Shown piece after piece: positions 52,001 to 62,807 of a stretch of 64,000 nt of DNA. This stretch comes from Dermatemys mawii. Its lineage: Eukaryota > Chordata > Testudines > Dermatemydidae. Where the stretch lies: NCBI GenBank assembly GCA_007922305.1, contig ML677373.1:13231289-13295288 (forward strand), in the 5' to 3' direction. Within the stretch, counting starts at the first letter, position 1; every line of letters starts with the position of its first letter. The position numbers were made by a program, and so were the translations under genes. The notes beneath the pieces were generated by a model. The model was not told the origin of the DNA, searched no databases, and saw only the letters and a list, made by a program, of their open reading frames with translations.

Positions 52001-54025
52001 TGAAACTGGTGCAGGTTTAGTAACCGTCGCCACATCTGCTTTCATGTTTCCTGCACTCGGGTGGGTTGGGAGAGTCCTTGTTTTGGAACTTCAGGGGTGG
52101 GCCTGGATTCATATCCGGGATTCAGGTGCCCTGAAATTGGGAAAATTTGAAAATCCTGTGATTGTTTGGGGTGGGTGAGGGGAACCCCGAATCACGATTT
52201 TTGAACATTTGGGTTTGGCAATACTGGCTCAGTCTCCAATTAAGCTACTTGAACAATGCATGCCATTTGTCTGGATTACACGTATGTGGGAGGTGGAATT
52301 CATCCCAGGTCACTGGGAGTGAGGATTTCTGTGTAGAAATCTAGCTGGATTGACTATCGCTGAGTAAAGCTTTCAGGGTCAAATGTTCAAAGCCGTTTAG
52401 GTGTTTAAGGATGCAGAGAGGCACCTCCTGGGCTTCTCAGCAGCTTAGGTAGAGAGCGGAGTGAAGAGCTGAGTTTTCAGTGTGGTGGTTGAACCAAACA
52501 TTTTTTTAAAAAAATGTTTCTTGTTTCAAGTTCTCTTGGAACAAACCATCTTTCATGTGTCCATTTGGCTTTCGAGTGTTTGAACCCTTTTTAAAATCCT
52601 AGGTCAAAGCTTCAGAATGAAACTTCATTTGGAGACAAAAGAAAATCCTAGTGGTTAGTTCTGGAAATGTTGCAACAAAACCTCTGGACTTTTTTCCTTC
52701 CAGAACTATGACCCAAATTCGACTCAGATTTGCAAATAGCTTCAGCCAACCCCCAAACTGCATTTTTTCAACCAATAAACTAAATTATTTGGCCCGAGCC
52801 AGTCTCCCAGCTCTAGCTTGGCCCCTCGCTCCTGTTGATTTCAACCTAACTTGCTTACCTCCCGTTGAAATCAAAGGGAGGTAGGTGCCTAACTCCCTGA
52901 GGGGCTTCTAAGGATCCAGCTAGGCACCTAACTGCGTCTCTAAGTGCCTAAATACCCTTTGAAAATCTGGCCTTTAGTGCTTCATTTTACTCCTGAGCCT
53001 GTGCACTAATTAAAACACCCCAATCAACCAAGGACAGAGCAATTTGGAGACGTCATCTCATCAACTAAAGCGAGCTGGGCCGGTCAGGACTTGGCTGGGA
53101 GTTCCACGAGGAAAACCCCAGTGCTGCAAGAAGGGGATTTGCTAGACAGAAATCTTTCCCTTTGAATCCATATGAACTAGTGCATCAGCAGGGCACTGAG
53201 GGGACACCTGTACTCTGCTGTAAGAAGTGCTGCTAATGATAATGGTGTCCGGCCCCTTTGTGATCACTAGAGGTAGATCTACACTGCAATGAAACACCTG
53301 CAGGACTTGAAGCCTCCCAGCACCCTTGTGAGGCAGGGAAGTCGTATGACCCCAGTCATTCAGCTGGAAAAACTGAGACATGGAGGTGAAAGGGGAAGGG
53401 GAGATGAAGTGACTTGCCCAAGGTCAGAGTTTGAAACAGTGGCAGAGAGCCCAGATCGCCTCATTCCCTGTGCTCTACCCAGTTGGAAATGCTGGGTTGC
53501 CGTGCCAGAGGTGGCAGCATTTTGATGGTGGGCGAAGCGGTCCCTTGTGTGTAAAGCGGTCTGAGTGTGAGGCATTGAACTAAGGTCAGAGGGTTGTGTG
53601 CAGCACTTACCCTGCACCCAGACTGGCCCGGCATGGGAGTCCCTGTAGAGCACAGCATGGGGCTTCCTGCGGGTGCACAGCAGGTAGTAAACGATCCAGC
53701 AGAGCGACAGGATCTTGAGGACGGAGAGGAAGATCTTGACGTCGTGCAAGGTAATCGCCACCCTGTTGAAAATCATGCTGCTTATGAAGGCGCAGCCCAG
53801 AAACACCACGTTCATGGCCAGCAACCCCGAGAACAGCTGCCCGGCCTTTCGGGCCTGCTGGTCCTTGTGGAGCAGCGAGGAGCAGCTCCGATGTAGCCAG
53901 GACTTCTCGTAGCGGATCTTCCAGGCTTCGGGCTGCACCGGCGCTGACTCCGACTCTTCACCGTCAGTGTCCTGGTTAAGGTGCCTCTGCCGTGCAGCTT
54001 CCTGGCTGGCCATCTCAGCAGCCAT
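45918..54025 (-). CDS. OTOP3: OTOP3, otopetrin-3 proton channel (6 coding exons, 600 aa)
   Basis: Coding join on the - strand: 54025-53611, 51939-51803, 49856-49798, 48852-48755, 47831-46909, 46088-45918; 1803 nt, 600 residues against 596 in human, open throughout. Otopetrins are plasma-membrane proton channels with 12 membrane spans in two six-helix halves, working as dimers. The alignment to mammalian OTOP3 covers everything except the first 50 or so residues. Visible parts: cytosolic acidic N-terminus (1-58), first spans at about 61-85 and 97-116, an extracellular loop at about 225-260 with two N-glycosylation sequons (Asn238 NET, Asn247 NTT), and a variable cytosolic linker at about 435-510. 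The C-terminal signature includes FGLPLGVFYRMHSVGG. OTOP3 rather than OTOP2 is chosen because of the closer residue match and because OTOP3 is the neighbour of HID1 in human, also tail to tail. Confidence 0.94.
46143..46555. mobile_element. hAT-type non-autonomous DNA transposon, 413 bp, with target duplication
   Basis: The ends are CAGTGGCTCTCAACC and GGTTGAGAACCACTG, inverted repeats of the hAT (Charlie-like) type. They are flanked by TCCTATAT (46135-46142) and TCCTGTAT (46556-46563), an 8-bp target duplication with one mismatch. The interior has no transposase frame. It sits 55 bp upstream of OTOP3 exon 6, inside intron 5. Confidence 0.9.
46828..46853. repeat. (GT)n(GA)n microsatellite
   Basis: A compound simple repeat of GTGTGTGTGA followed by GAGAGAGAGA lies in OTOP3 intron 5, 55 bp from the exon 5 donor. 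Confidence 0.9.
46909..47831 (-). CDS. OTOP3: OTOP3 coding exon 5 (residues 237-544)
   Basis: The 923-bp main exon. It begins with the glycosylated extracellular loop (GNETSSCSCPNTTACLVFQK), then LLYPFNMEYCLVGSSMLYVM and WKNVGRRIPPHHAIH, further spans (YGLLLGISALILGICIFMTY; VVLLPTMTVGALAGTIIHGL), the conserved EEREVDTLKNPTRSLDVILL, GAALGQIGISYFSIVAIVAT and ISQNVFIIEGLHRQPL. A poorly conserved Pro/Gly/Glu-rich cytosolic linker follows, then LNWKRKALKEISVFLVLCNI. The acceptor is CTACAG|GCA and the donor ACA|GTGAGT. Confidence 0.95.
48100..48200 (-). mobile_element. MIR-like fragment in OTOP3 intron 4
   Basis: TCTCTCCATTTATACAAGAC followed by AGGTGAAGTCACCTGTCCAA and GGCCACACAGCATG is the reverse of the MIR core (CTTGGGCAAGTCACTT type). 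Otherwise the 923-bp intron shows nothing that I recognise. Confidence 0.55.
48755..48852 (-). CDS. OTOP3: OTOP3 coding exon 4 (residues 204-237, both ends split)
   Basis: It encodes CGLMLTMATDLLLWLLAVTN DSAHREIESSPT, which includes one membrane span (about 206-222). The acceptor is TTTTACAG|GTG and the donor CACAG|GTCTTG. Compared with human, the segment after HREIE is about seven residues shorter, so the extracellular loop is reduced. Confidence 0.9.
49798..49856 (-). CDS. OTOP3: OTOP3 coding exon 3 (residues 185-204)
   Basis: A 59-bp exon encoding TYLLWHHCKDCTQVQHNLT plus two bases of Arg204. The acceptor is CAG|ACG and the donor CAG|GTAGGA. It matches the WxLWKHCKDC stretch of mammalian OTOP3. 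It is too short to show as an open frame on its own and was found by homology and by phase. The 944-bp intron downstream (48853-49797) shows no recognised repeat. Confidence 0.93.
50631..51182. mobile_element. DNA-transposon relic with ACATCTACAC ends
   Basis: The left end GGTTACATCTACACTACACA and right end CAGCATAGATGTACCATAG are inverted counterparts, and inner words (GTGTCCACACTGTAC, CGGTCTACACTGCTGC) repeat the terminus. The two-sided structure is clear but boundaries are approximate. Confidence 0.5.
50756..50866. repeat. GTGGAAGTA-type minisatellite
   Basis: About 110 bp of imperfect AGTGGAAGA / GTAGTGGAA units, purine-only apart from T. On the opposite strand it yields a long Thr/Ser frame that is an artefact of the repeat. 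Confidence 0.9.
51803..51939 (-). CDS. OTOP3: OTOP3 coding exon 2 (residues 139-184)
   Basis: It encodes SLALFGACTVLLKVFRIGYI, ISNIHCKSQLEILFPTIEII and FICIQ, the third and fourth membrane spans with the short loop between them (HCKSQL is strongly conserved). The acceptor is GGACAG|GGT and the donor CAG|GTATGG. Confidence 0.95.
52374..52978. mobile_element. MITE-like element with GGCCAGATTTTCAAAG ends
   Basis: The left end CAGGGTCAAATGTTCAAAGC and TTTAGGTGTTTA pair with the right end TAAGTGCCTAAATACCCTTT and GAAAATCTGGCC, in inverted order. Interior words (TAGGTGCCTAACTCCCTGA) are typical of an abundant turtle family. It lies in OTOP3 intron 1. Confidence 0.6.
53300..53500 (-). mobile_element. 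MIR SINE, reversed
   Basis: TCAGCTGGAAAAACTGAGAC, then GAAGTGACTTGCCCAAGGTC, CAGTGGCAGAGAGCCCAGAT and CTGTGCTCTACCCAG are MIR tail, core and head in reverse order. It ends about 110 bp from the OTOP3 exon 1 donor. Confidence 0.75.
53611..54025 (-). CDS. OTOP3: OTOP3 coding exon 1 (residues 1-139)
   Basis: From the ATG at 54025 it encodes MAAEMASQEAARQRHLNQDT, DGEESESAPVQPEAWKIRYE, KSWLHRSCSSLLHKDQQARK, the first span (AGQLFSGLLAMNVVFLGCAF), then VLKILSLCWIVYYLL and HAVLYRDSHAGPVWVQ, with the donor CAGG|GTAAGT. Residues from KSWL onward match mammalian OTOP3; the first 40 do not. The frame stays open upstream of this ATG but has no further ATG nearby, so this is the most likely start. An additional upstream exon cannot be excluded. 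The open frame continues past the donor, but that part is intronic. Confidence 0.9.
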
Positions 54026-57000
54026 GATTCTCTGCTGTCTGGTCGGAAGAGGATCCCCTGCATGGTTAAACCAATGGGGATTAATAAGAGCATTGGTGGA
54101 AAGGATGTCGGGGGGCCGTTGCTGTTTAAATACTGAGCCACTTGGCTTCCCATGGAGATAAAGTCACATGTGAGGTGAGTTTGGTGGTCTCAGCTTAGAC
54201 CCTGGCACAATTTATCTACACAAATCCTCCCAGGACAAGCCTTGAGTGCAAAGAAAAGCCAGTGCCCCTGTGGGCCCTCCTTGTTTGGGGCCCCCGCCCC
54301 TTGTGTATGCTTTGCAGCTCGCGGAAGGATTTCATCTTTCCTCTCTGGCAGCAGGATCAGAGCAGGAGGAAACAGCTCACTGCCAGACCCTCAGCGGTAG
54401 ATGTTACAACCCTTACGAGGAAAGATCCCCCCAAAATGAAGGACAGATGAAAACATAGACATCTGGTGAAAGGCCATTTGGCACGTTTCATGCATTATCC
54501 TTTACATTCTGATCCTGGCCCTTTGTCAAGTCTGGGTACACCCATGTGACCATCATATGTGCTTGGGAGAATTGTGAGGCCAACTGAAGTTTTTGTTGTT
54601 GATTAAGGTACCTTGAGGCATTGAGGTGGGTTACTAAAGATAGGCAGCACTGTTCACACCCTGCTCCCCAGACTTCTTCCAAGTCCAACTCTGTATTCAG
54701 GTTTTCAGCTTGTTTCACGATAAGTATTTAGATAGACTGCAAAGTTTGGATCCGAACCAGAACTTCTCTAGAGTTTAGGGTTATCTGGTTGTGCGATTTT
54801 GAGTGAGGCCTGTCTCTGCCAACAGTTACCTCAGGCTATTCTTATTGAATGTATGAGACAATCAGCCTGCATGTGTCCGAGGAGCAGACAGCAGAACTGG
54901 GACTTTCAGAGATGTGTGAGACTTGCGTGGGCCTGCACCAGTTTGTCAGCAAAAGATCCTGACTGCCCTCTCCCCACATCCCACCCCCCAAGTCATATCT
55001 CAAGAATGGGGCAGAGTGGGAACACTCTTCTCACTCCCCACTCGAAATGCAGTAGGAGATGGTAGAATAAATACATGGTGCTTGTCCTAGGAGATGGATC
55101 TGAGCGTGCCCAGACTTTGGGGCACTTTTCAGTTTGGACCTAACTGTAGTTTACAGCAAGAATCGTGGGAGAAGAGCAGCCACCGAGGCAGAGACAATGC
55201 AGTCAATAAATGGGAATTATGTTTAAAATGGTGCTTGAATGAGATCTTATGACACAGCCCTTGAGGGCTAAGAAAACGTTTTGTTCAAAGCCGGTGAAAA
55301 GACCCTGCTAGATCCTAAAAGGTCCAGCAGGATTTGCTCTGTTAGTGGGGTAATTTATACACATGCGGAGTTTCTTCCAAGCAATGGACTCAGGCTGATT
55401 CAGCTGCTCCAGGGAGCTTGAATACACCGGGGTAAAGCAGCCCTCTTAGCAGGCAAGGGCAAATCACATTCTGATCGAAAGGGAGCCACGGTGTCAGAAG
55501 AAAAACCCAACCCCTCACTTTGTCAAGGGGGTTGAAATCCCAGACCCCCCGCCCACTTTATCAGGGTGGTGATAACTCCCCTGGCTTTGGTGGCAGTGGG
55601 AAGGAGATATTGGGCTCCGAGACTTTCAGCAGCTGGTGCTAATCCCACCCTCACTCCTTCAGAGAATGATCCCTAGAGCAAGGGGCCTGGGCTGAGGTGG
55701 AGGTTAGGGAGAGACAGGGTGGAGACACTTCCGAACTGGAACTACCTCCAGAATAACAGTATAAAAATACATCCATCCTGTTGGAGAGGATTCCCAAAGC
55801 CAGCGGAAAAGGGACTCGGCAGGAAGCACAGGACCACGTTCAACCTTTCCCCCAATCCCCAGGAATGACCCAGGGGAAGGGGAAGCTGAGAAGAGGCGTC
55901 CCTACTGCCCAGAGTTCTCTGATCCGTTCTTACCTCCACACGGGCCGGTGCGATCCGCAGGGTGGAAGCAGCAACCAGTGGGGCCCGTTTTATGTTCTCC
56001 AGGCACGCAAAGCTACAATCACCCCCCCTCGAGGACGGCCGTTTGGCCCCGGCCCTCTCCAGGCTTCTTTGAAGAGCTGTGGCAGGCAGACAAGAGCTGC
56101 CAACTGGAAAGTGTACCCTGGGCTCTCACAGTGCATTGATTTTTGCCTGTTTACTTTTGGAATATTATTGTCATTATATTAATGACCTCGCTGAGAGGCT
56201 CATTAGCTCAGCAGAGGGCAGCCAATAGGAATCAACCCTGGCCAGCTCATGTCAGCTGCTTGTTAGTTCTCTGCGCAGGCTGTGCTGACTGGTGAAAACC
56301 ACAAGCCACAGTGACTAATGCCTGTTGAAGCTTCGCGGTGTCTGGAAGCCACTTCTCCCTCGCTGGTGCCCTCGAGGGAACTCCAGGTGGGAGATGATGG
56401 GCAAACAGGGCTGGCTAAAACAACCGGAACTTTCTCCCCGGTCTCAGAATAAACCTCAGCTGAACTGGTTTTGAAGTTCAAAAAAAAAAAAAAGTTTGGA
56501 TTTCTTTGCACCCCCACCACCATTTTTCATGTTCTCTGACCCTCTCTGCAGAAACGGACTAACAGAGAGGTGGCATTTTCTTAAGTGATACCAAAACCAA
56601 GTGAGTTTAGATCCAGGACTTGTTCTACCCAAGTCTGCAAAGTCTGAGTCTTTTTAGAGACATGGCTGTGCTGTTTGCACGTCTCTGGGTTCTGGAAGCG
56701 GAAAGGTTGGGATATACAGCCAGATCCTAGCTTCAAATCAAGGGAGCTACATCAGTTTGTACCAGCTGAGGTTCTGTCTCAGAATGGAAAAAACTGGTCT
56801 CGAGAGATTTCCAACCTTGCTAGGAGTGGTGGTGAATCTTGGGAGATAGTGGTCAGGAGAGGTGTGTAGCAGAGTATAGCTAGACTTATGATCAGATAAA
56901 CATGCCAATTCTTAGATGCATCTCCAAACTGAACCACAGGAGTACCTGAAGATTAGTTACCTGTCTCACTGCCTGACATGAGAGATGGACTCCAAAGAAA

Positions 57001-57419
57001 GAATTCAGAACTAGATCTGAATTTCCAATAGCCCAAAATTTTGGGGTGGTCTGAGCCCTCAAGGGTGCTTTGGGCTCATCTTGATCTGAGCCGTACAATG
57101 CTTGTTCTCAGCCTGCTGTATGCTCCCAGCCCTACTGAAGGTGAGTTTCTTTAGGCCATTGGAATATTTTTGGCAAACGTGAGCTGACTTCTGTTTTTGG
57201 TTGGAAGCCAAGGACAATATTGTGCTGTTCTTAACTGCGTTTGTGTTCCCTAAAACTCCACGTGCAATGCATGGGGTGCAGATACAGGTGAAATGACACT
57301 GGGAAAGAGGTTATTAAGAACAGAAATGTCTACTGTTGCAGCTCTGGGGTTGTCATTTTTACAACATGCTTGAGTTCTGAGTCACAAAGTCTCTCGCAAG
57401 AGACTGATAAGGAAAGGAA

Positions 57420-57772
57420 GGAACCATGGGGTGAGATGAAAAGTACTGCACTGGATCAGAAACCGGCTAAGGCACAGAAAACAAGGACAGGAATTATTTA
57501 TTTGTCCAAAAGTCAAGAGTGGAAGTGCCCCAAAGTTCTGGCCTAGGAATGGCATTTTAAGATATTATTGCATGTTATAAACCATCATGCTTCATGGCAT
57601 AAGCCAGCCAGTAACTGATGGGGAAGAAATTTTCCCCTATCAACAGGTTATTTCATACCTATCCACTACACCGTTTCCTGCACTTACCTCTGAAGCATCT
57701 GGTACTGGCCAATGCCAGAGCAGGATCTAGGGCTAGATGGACCACTCTCTGTTCTGGTATGCATGTCTTATG
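57420..57772 (+). mobile_element. CR1 LINE 3' end, degraded
   Basis: GCACTGGATCAGAAACCGGC and AAGGCACAGAAAACAAGGAC recall late CR1 coding sequence. CTCTGAAGCATCTGGTACTG, GGGCTAGATGGACCACTCTC and TATGCATGTCTTATG are the 3' end. The central part is missing. Confidence 0.75.
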
Positions 57773-60327
57773 TGTGGGCAATCAACATTTTAATCAAGCT
57801 CCTTTCCTAATGCCCATTTTAGAGCTTAGCAGGCCACTCGGCTACCCAAGGATTACATTTGGTAGCCTATATATTTAACAGAAAAAACAGGTCTCCAGGT
57901 AGGATAATAACAAACGTGGAATCTTCTTCCCAGAGCACTTGGTGCACTATTGGGAGCCCTCCTGTGGATTTTAAAACCGCAGGCTTAGGTTTTCTGCAAT
58001 TGGGTGTGGGTATCTCTTGGGGAACTGCCTTTGCTGAAATCCTAGATTCTACCTTTAGAACCAGAGCTCCAAATCCCACCCTCCCCGCAGCTTTGAGGAA
58101 GCCTGGATGTGGATTGGAACTGGGTCATCAACCACTCTAATAGACCAGATCAACGCCCCAGATCTGAACACTCCCCAGGGAAGGAAAAGAAGTAAATAAA
58201 GTTCCTTTGAGGAATAATAATTTAAGGTTTTTAAAAAAAGTTTTCACGGTATTCAAGTGTTTCATGAAACTCAACACTTGAAAAGTGCTGGGAGTTTACA
58301 AACCCTCAAATCCAACTGGTTCACCATTGCCTCACCATGAGATACTGGCCTTGTATATGTCAAAAAGCGCATCTCTTTAACGATATCTCTTCCAGCTTTC
58401 AAATGTATTGACAAAGTTGAATCGATACAAGCCAGGGTTAAACTAACGTAAGTGTGTCTACGTTGGGGGTTGCACCGGATTAACGAGTTCAGTTATTAAG
58501 TCCATTTCACTAAATAGGTGTGGTTTTCCAGCATAGAGGCCGTTTTTTTGCTCCTGGGCTGAATCAAAGTCATTAATACCAGAATAACCTTTCCCCCTCC
58601 ATTATCTGCAGCATTCTGATTAACAGCTTTCTTTGTGCACTCAGCATTCATAAAGTTACAGGCTGTCTCTGCCGAGTCAAACTATAAATCCACGCCAAGG
58701 CAGTAGAAGGCCAAGCTCTGGTGTCTGTCCAGGAGGGTTCTATGGAATGCCTGTTGCCTAAGACACTCCCCAGTACAGCCCCACACCCTTCCCCTCCACA
58801 GATAAATGCCCCAGGATGACGTCTCAGCGTAGAACTAATTGGCAGTTGAGATTCTGGCGTGATAAGGTGACTGAGGCGCTCTAATGATGGCCGCTTCTCC
58901 CAGTCTGTGCCATTTCCCCCAGAGAACTCTCCCTGTGCCCTTCCTTTCGCTGCAGCGGAAGGCGGGCGAGGCTAACCATCTGAGAGGGCAACAAGGAAGG
59001 GGCAATGGCCCAGTGTTGGAGTTGCCCCTCTTCCCTCCCAGCCAGTCCTCAACAAGAGCCAGGCCTCACCTCTGGCTCCCCCCTGCCCACAAGCAAGCAG
59101 CCAGCCTGATTTCCCCACTCCTCAGCAAAGACCCAACCTGGTCTCTCCCCCATCAGAAGCAGCTGAATCCACCTACTTACAGCCCTTTGGTAAACTTCCC
59201 TCCCAGCTGCCACCCCCTCCCCGGCAAACCTCGAACCCCTCAGCCCTCAGCAAGCACCCTGCCCCGACCTCACTCTCCCAACCTTCAAACCTGGCAGCTC
59301 CCCCTCCCTGTGCGCACTGAACAGTGACCTCTTCCATGGACAGTGGACTGGATACATCTCCCAACCAGCTGCTGAGTGGTTGTATCAACACGTGATTATC
59401 TCCCCCTCCTGCTGCCTCTCCTTCGATTAAATCAAAACCTGACCTTGGAAACAAGGAATGGTTCAGAAATCAGGGAAGAGGGAAAGATTCTCTGTACCCA
59501 CGACACCATGACTCAGGTTGCATCCTAATCACACCTTTCCCCTCTCCCTATTGTTCACCTGCCATAAAGCGATTTCTTATCTCTGTCTGTTTGTTGAATT
59601 GGTTCTCTCGCTGCGTACTTACATGGTGAAAGGTCCTGGCTTTTGTGCGTATGATGTTTCAGTCCCAAGAGACTCATGTCCTCTCCTGACACTTGGATTT
59701 GAATTAGACCTGGGCGAGACTTTCAGATTTGGGTAGAGCTGGGCTGAAGCCATAAAACCCAGCTCTGCATCTGGATCGGGCCTTCCTCAGAGTTCAGGGG
59801 TGTCTGGAACTGAAGCTGGTTTGGCCTGTGAACAGGGAAAGGCCCAGCTGCGAAATCCAGACCCAAACTGAAACTCAAGTGAACCTGGGCTCCTCAACCC
59901 AAATTCAGGCTAAATAGTAGCCTTCTTCTCACAGGGATTGTGTGAGGAGATATGCATTAAAGACTGTGAGGTGCTCTGTTACTAATGGGGAATGTATAAA
60001 TATCTTAGTGTATCAAACATTTTGATTTGCCATGAAAAAATCCTCATTGGGGGTAGAATCCATTACTGATCCTTTTCACTATTCTGGCTGCAATAAACTA
60101 TTGACTGAAGGGGTAATTGTCTCACAGTTGTATTCAGTTGAGCTACCTTAGAGTTCTGGAGTGAGTTTCTGGGTTTGTATTGGTTAGAAGAGCTTGTGAC
60201 CAATGAAAGGTTTACACACGAGTGTGAGTTGCAGCTGATGTGCTAGCCTGAACTTGTGTTTAACTAACTAATTGGGCAGAGACTCTGGCTTTGCCTCCAG
60301 GCAGAGCGTCTTCTAAACTGGTCAGAC

Positions 60328-60521
60328 CAGTGGTTCTCAAACTTTTGTACTGGTGACCCTTTTCACACAGCAAGCCTCTGAGTGCGACTCCCCTAATAAA
60401 TTAAAAACACTTTTCTTTATGTATTTAACACCATTATAAATGCTGGAGGCAAAGCGGGCTTTGGGATGGAGGCTGACAGCTCGTGACCCGCCCCATGCAA
60501 TCCCCAGTTTGAGAACCCCTG
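60328..60521. mobile_element. hAT-type non-autonomous transposon, 194 bp, with target duplication
   Basis: The ends are CAGTGGTTCTCAAACTTTTG and CAGTTTGAGAACCCCTG, inverted repeats of the hAT type. They are flanked by GGTCAGAC (60320-60327) and GGCTAGAC (60522-60529), an 8-bp target duplication with two changes. Interior words GTACTGGTGACCC and TCGTGACCCGC suggest a family widespread in amniotes. Noncoding. Confidence 0.9.
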
Positions 60522-60965
60522 GGCTAGACAGTGCAGGTGATGCCCATCAATGCTTGTAACAATTCCTTTGAGCACTAAATTAATAGTAACCAATTCATTA
60601 TGGACAATAAACTGTTTTTCTGTGTCTCTAATACGTGAGAGCCCAGAATTATATATTTAGAGATTTTCTACGTGCCCTCTACCTGGACTTTATTTTAATT
60701 TTTTACACGCACAGTTATACGTAGGTGCGAATGTTGTATTTGGACAGCTACCTGACTGGACTCAAAAAGGGAAGCTGGGTTTTAAAAATCTTGCCTTAAT
60801 AACACTCCTAACATCCTTTATAGCTAGACATATTAACACAATTGAATAGGAGAAAACAATGGCCAACCATTGGCAATAAAACAGACTTATCTCAGCCACA
60901 AACAGCCTTTGCCCACACTCAGGCAAGAAGTGGATTCTGAGGTCTCCTTCTCAAGCAAATACTGG

Positions 60966-61363
60966 AGTAGAGCTGTACAAATAACTTAATTTTTTGGTTT
61001 GATGGCAGAACTGAAACTATGAGAGAGAAAAAATTCATTTTGGGTCAACCTGAATGAATGTTCTTTTCCAAAGTTGAATGTTCGTTTGCTTGGGGCTGAA
61101 TGAAAGGGTTTGGTTTAGAGGGTTTTTTAACCTTTTTATTATTTTTTTTAAGTCTGATTTGAAATAAAGTTGTTCTGAATCAGAAGGTTAAAATGTTTCA
61201 TTTCAAAAATGTCAGAATGGAAAGTTTTGACTTTTTCAGATTTTTTTCCCGACTGAATCAATCTGACAAATTTGACACACATTTGTGAAACGTTTTGGTC
61301 GACCCAAACCTGTATTTCTGGCTGAATAAAAGATTTGTTGGAAATTTTTTGCCCAACTCTACT
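60966..61363. mobile_element. MITE-like element with AGTAGAG(C/T)TG inverted ends
   Basis: The left end AGTAGAGCTGTACAAATAA pairs with the reverse complement of the right end (AGTAGAGTTGGGCAAAAAAT). The interior is AT-rich with repeated TTTCATTTCAAAAATGTCAG-like words and no gene. Confidence 0.6.
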
Positions 61364-61693
61364 TGAGAGCCCATTGAAGAGCCACTACTTTGAGTTTTGA
61401 TGCTCTGGCTTGACCCCCTGCAGCAGCATACTAAGCAGACAGGTTTTGGCCAGCAGTCCAAGCCTGGGAAACTGCAACAAAGGTGCCAGGAGGGGTTTTA
61501 AAAGCCAGACACTCGCTCGAGGGGTAGGAGGCTGAGACACAGGCCGTCAGAGGTTTGGGTATGCCAGTGCCAAGGACTGTAGTTAAGATAGATGTGTGTA
61601 GACCTTTCGTTGTTTTAAAATCCTTTTTCTTTTATGTTATGCTTTGTGTTCCTGTGGTTAAAATCAAGAATACATTTGTTTTAAGTGTATACA

Positions 61694-61732
61694 TCATTGG
61701 TGACAACTCCTGAAGGGAGTTGTCACCAATGA
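61694..61732. repeat. Perfect 17-bp-arm hairpin
   Basis: TCATTGGTGACAACTCC (61694-61710) and its exact reverse complement (61716-61732) are separated by TGAAG. The right arm runs into a 22-bp tandem repeat. Confidence 0.95.
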
Positions 61733-61772
61733 ACTCAGTCAGACAAACTCATGAACTCAGTCGGACAAACCT
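61729..61772. repeat. Two-copy 22-bp tandem repeat
   Basis: ATGAACTCAGTC(A/G)GACAAAC plus two bases occurs twice, directly abutting (61729-61750, 61751-61772), with two differences. Confidence 0.9.
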
Positions 61773-61984
61773 GCTGGGTAAGTACGGTTGAGGCACAGGG
61801 TTCTTTAGCCCAAAGAGCGTGGAAAGCGTCAGTCCTGATACCTGATACCTTAAAGAGACCAGAGTGGGATCAGAGTTATAGCTACCCTTGTAACCTTGAC
61901 AGAGGGTAACACATTCTGATGGCAAATAATAAGAAAAGTACAATTCACCAGCTTCAGAGGGAGAACTTAAGATTCTGGCTATGT

Positions 61985-62011
61985 TTTTTTTTGTTTGTTT
62001 GTTTGTTTTGT
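61985..62011. repeat. T-run and (GTTT)n microsatellite
   Basis: Eight or more T followed by about five GTTT units. Confidence 0.9.
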
Positions 62012-62519
62012 CCAGCCAGTTCCCAATTTATTCCCTTGTTTCTCTTACATGTTAATTTGTACCTGTGAAGAGCTGGTCTTAAAAAAAAGTTCTAATGGGC
62101 TTTGAATTTAATGGAGAAAGGCATTTACAAGAACCAATGGCTAGGAGATCCCTCCCTGACTTGCTTGCTTAATGATCTAGGAAAGGATCTGCATTTTAAA
62201 CCGAACAACAAATGAATTTCATTTTCACTGTTAGCAACTAAATTCTGTATTGCAAATTATTGGAAAGATGTGATACTTCTACCTTATGGAATTGTGGCAT
62301 AGTAAAATATGGACTGTTCTTGTAATGGAAAAGCTTCACACCAAGTACATATACCAGAGGAGGACTAAAAAGAGGAAGAGTATTTAGAAGAGGGCTCCCC
62401 AGCCAGCAAGTCAGAATCTTTAGCCAGGTTCTTTGAATATTAACCTGATCCTGAATAGGTAATATACGATGTAGTAGGTGAACGTTTTAGTGTAATTTTG
62501 CCTCATTAAAAAAGAAAAG

Positions 62520-62807
62520 TATCCAATGGCTGGAAGTTAAAGCCAAACAAATTCAAATTAGAAACACATTTTAACCAGTGAGGATGATTAACCATTGGCA
62601 CAAACTACCAAGGGGAGTGATGAATTATCTGTCTCTTGATGTCTTCAGATTAAGACTGCACACCTTTCTGGAAGATAAGCTTTTGTCAAACACAAGTTAA
62701 TGGACTCAATAGAGAGGTAAATGGTGAAATTCTATGGCCTGCAATATACAGGAGGTCAGACTAGATGTTCTAATGGTCTCTTTTGGCCTTAAAATCTACG
62801 AATTTTT
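62520..62807 (+). mobile_element. CR1-family LINE 3' end
   Basis: AAACTACCAAGGGGAGTGAT, TGTCTTCAGATTAAGACTGC, TGGTGAAATTCTATGGCCTG, GGAGGTCAGACTAGATGTTC and TTGGCCTTAAAATCTACGAA are in the order of the turtle CR1 3' end. No coding capacity remains. Confidence 0.85.

Noticed and set aside
53360..53610. Continuation of the OTOP3 exon 1 frame to 221 residues
   Set aside because: The frame leaves otopetrin homology exactly at a GTAAGT donor; the rest is intron, including MIR sequence.
58884..59327. 147-residue proline/serine-rich open frame
   Set aside because: C-rich composition alone keeps this frame open. There is no domain, no splice context and no match to a protein I know.
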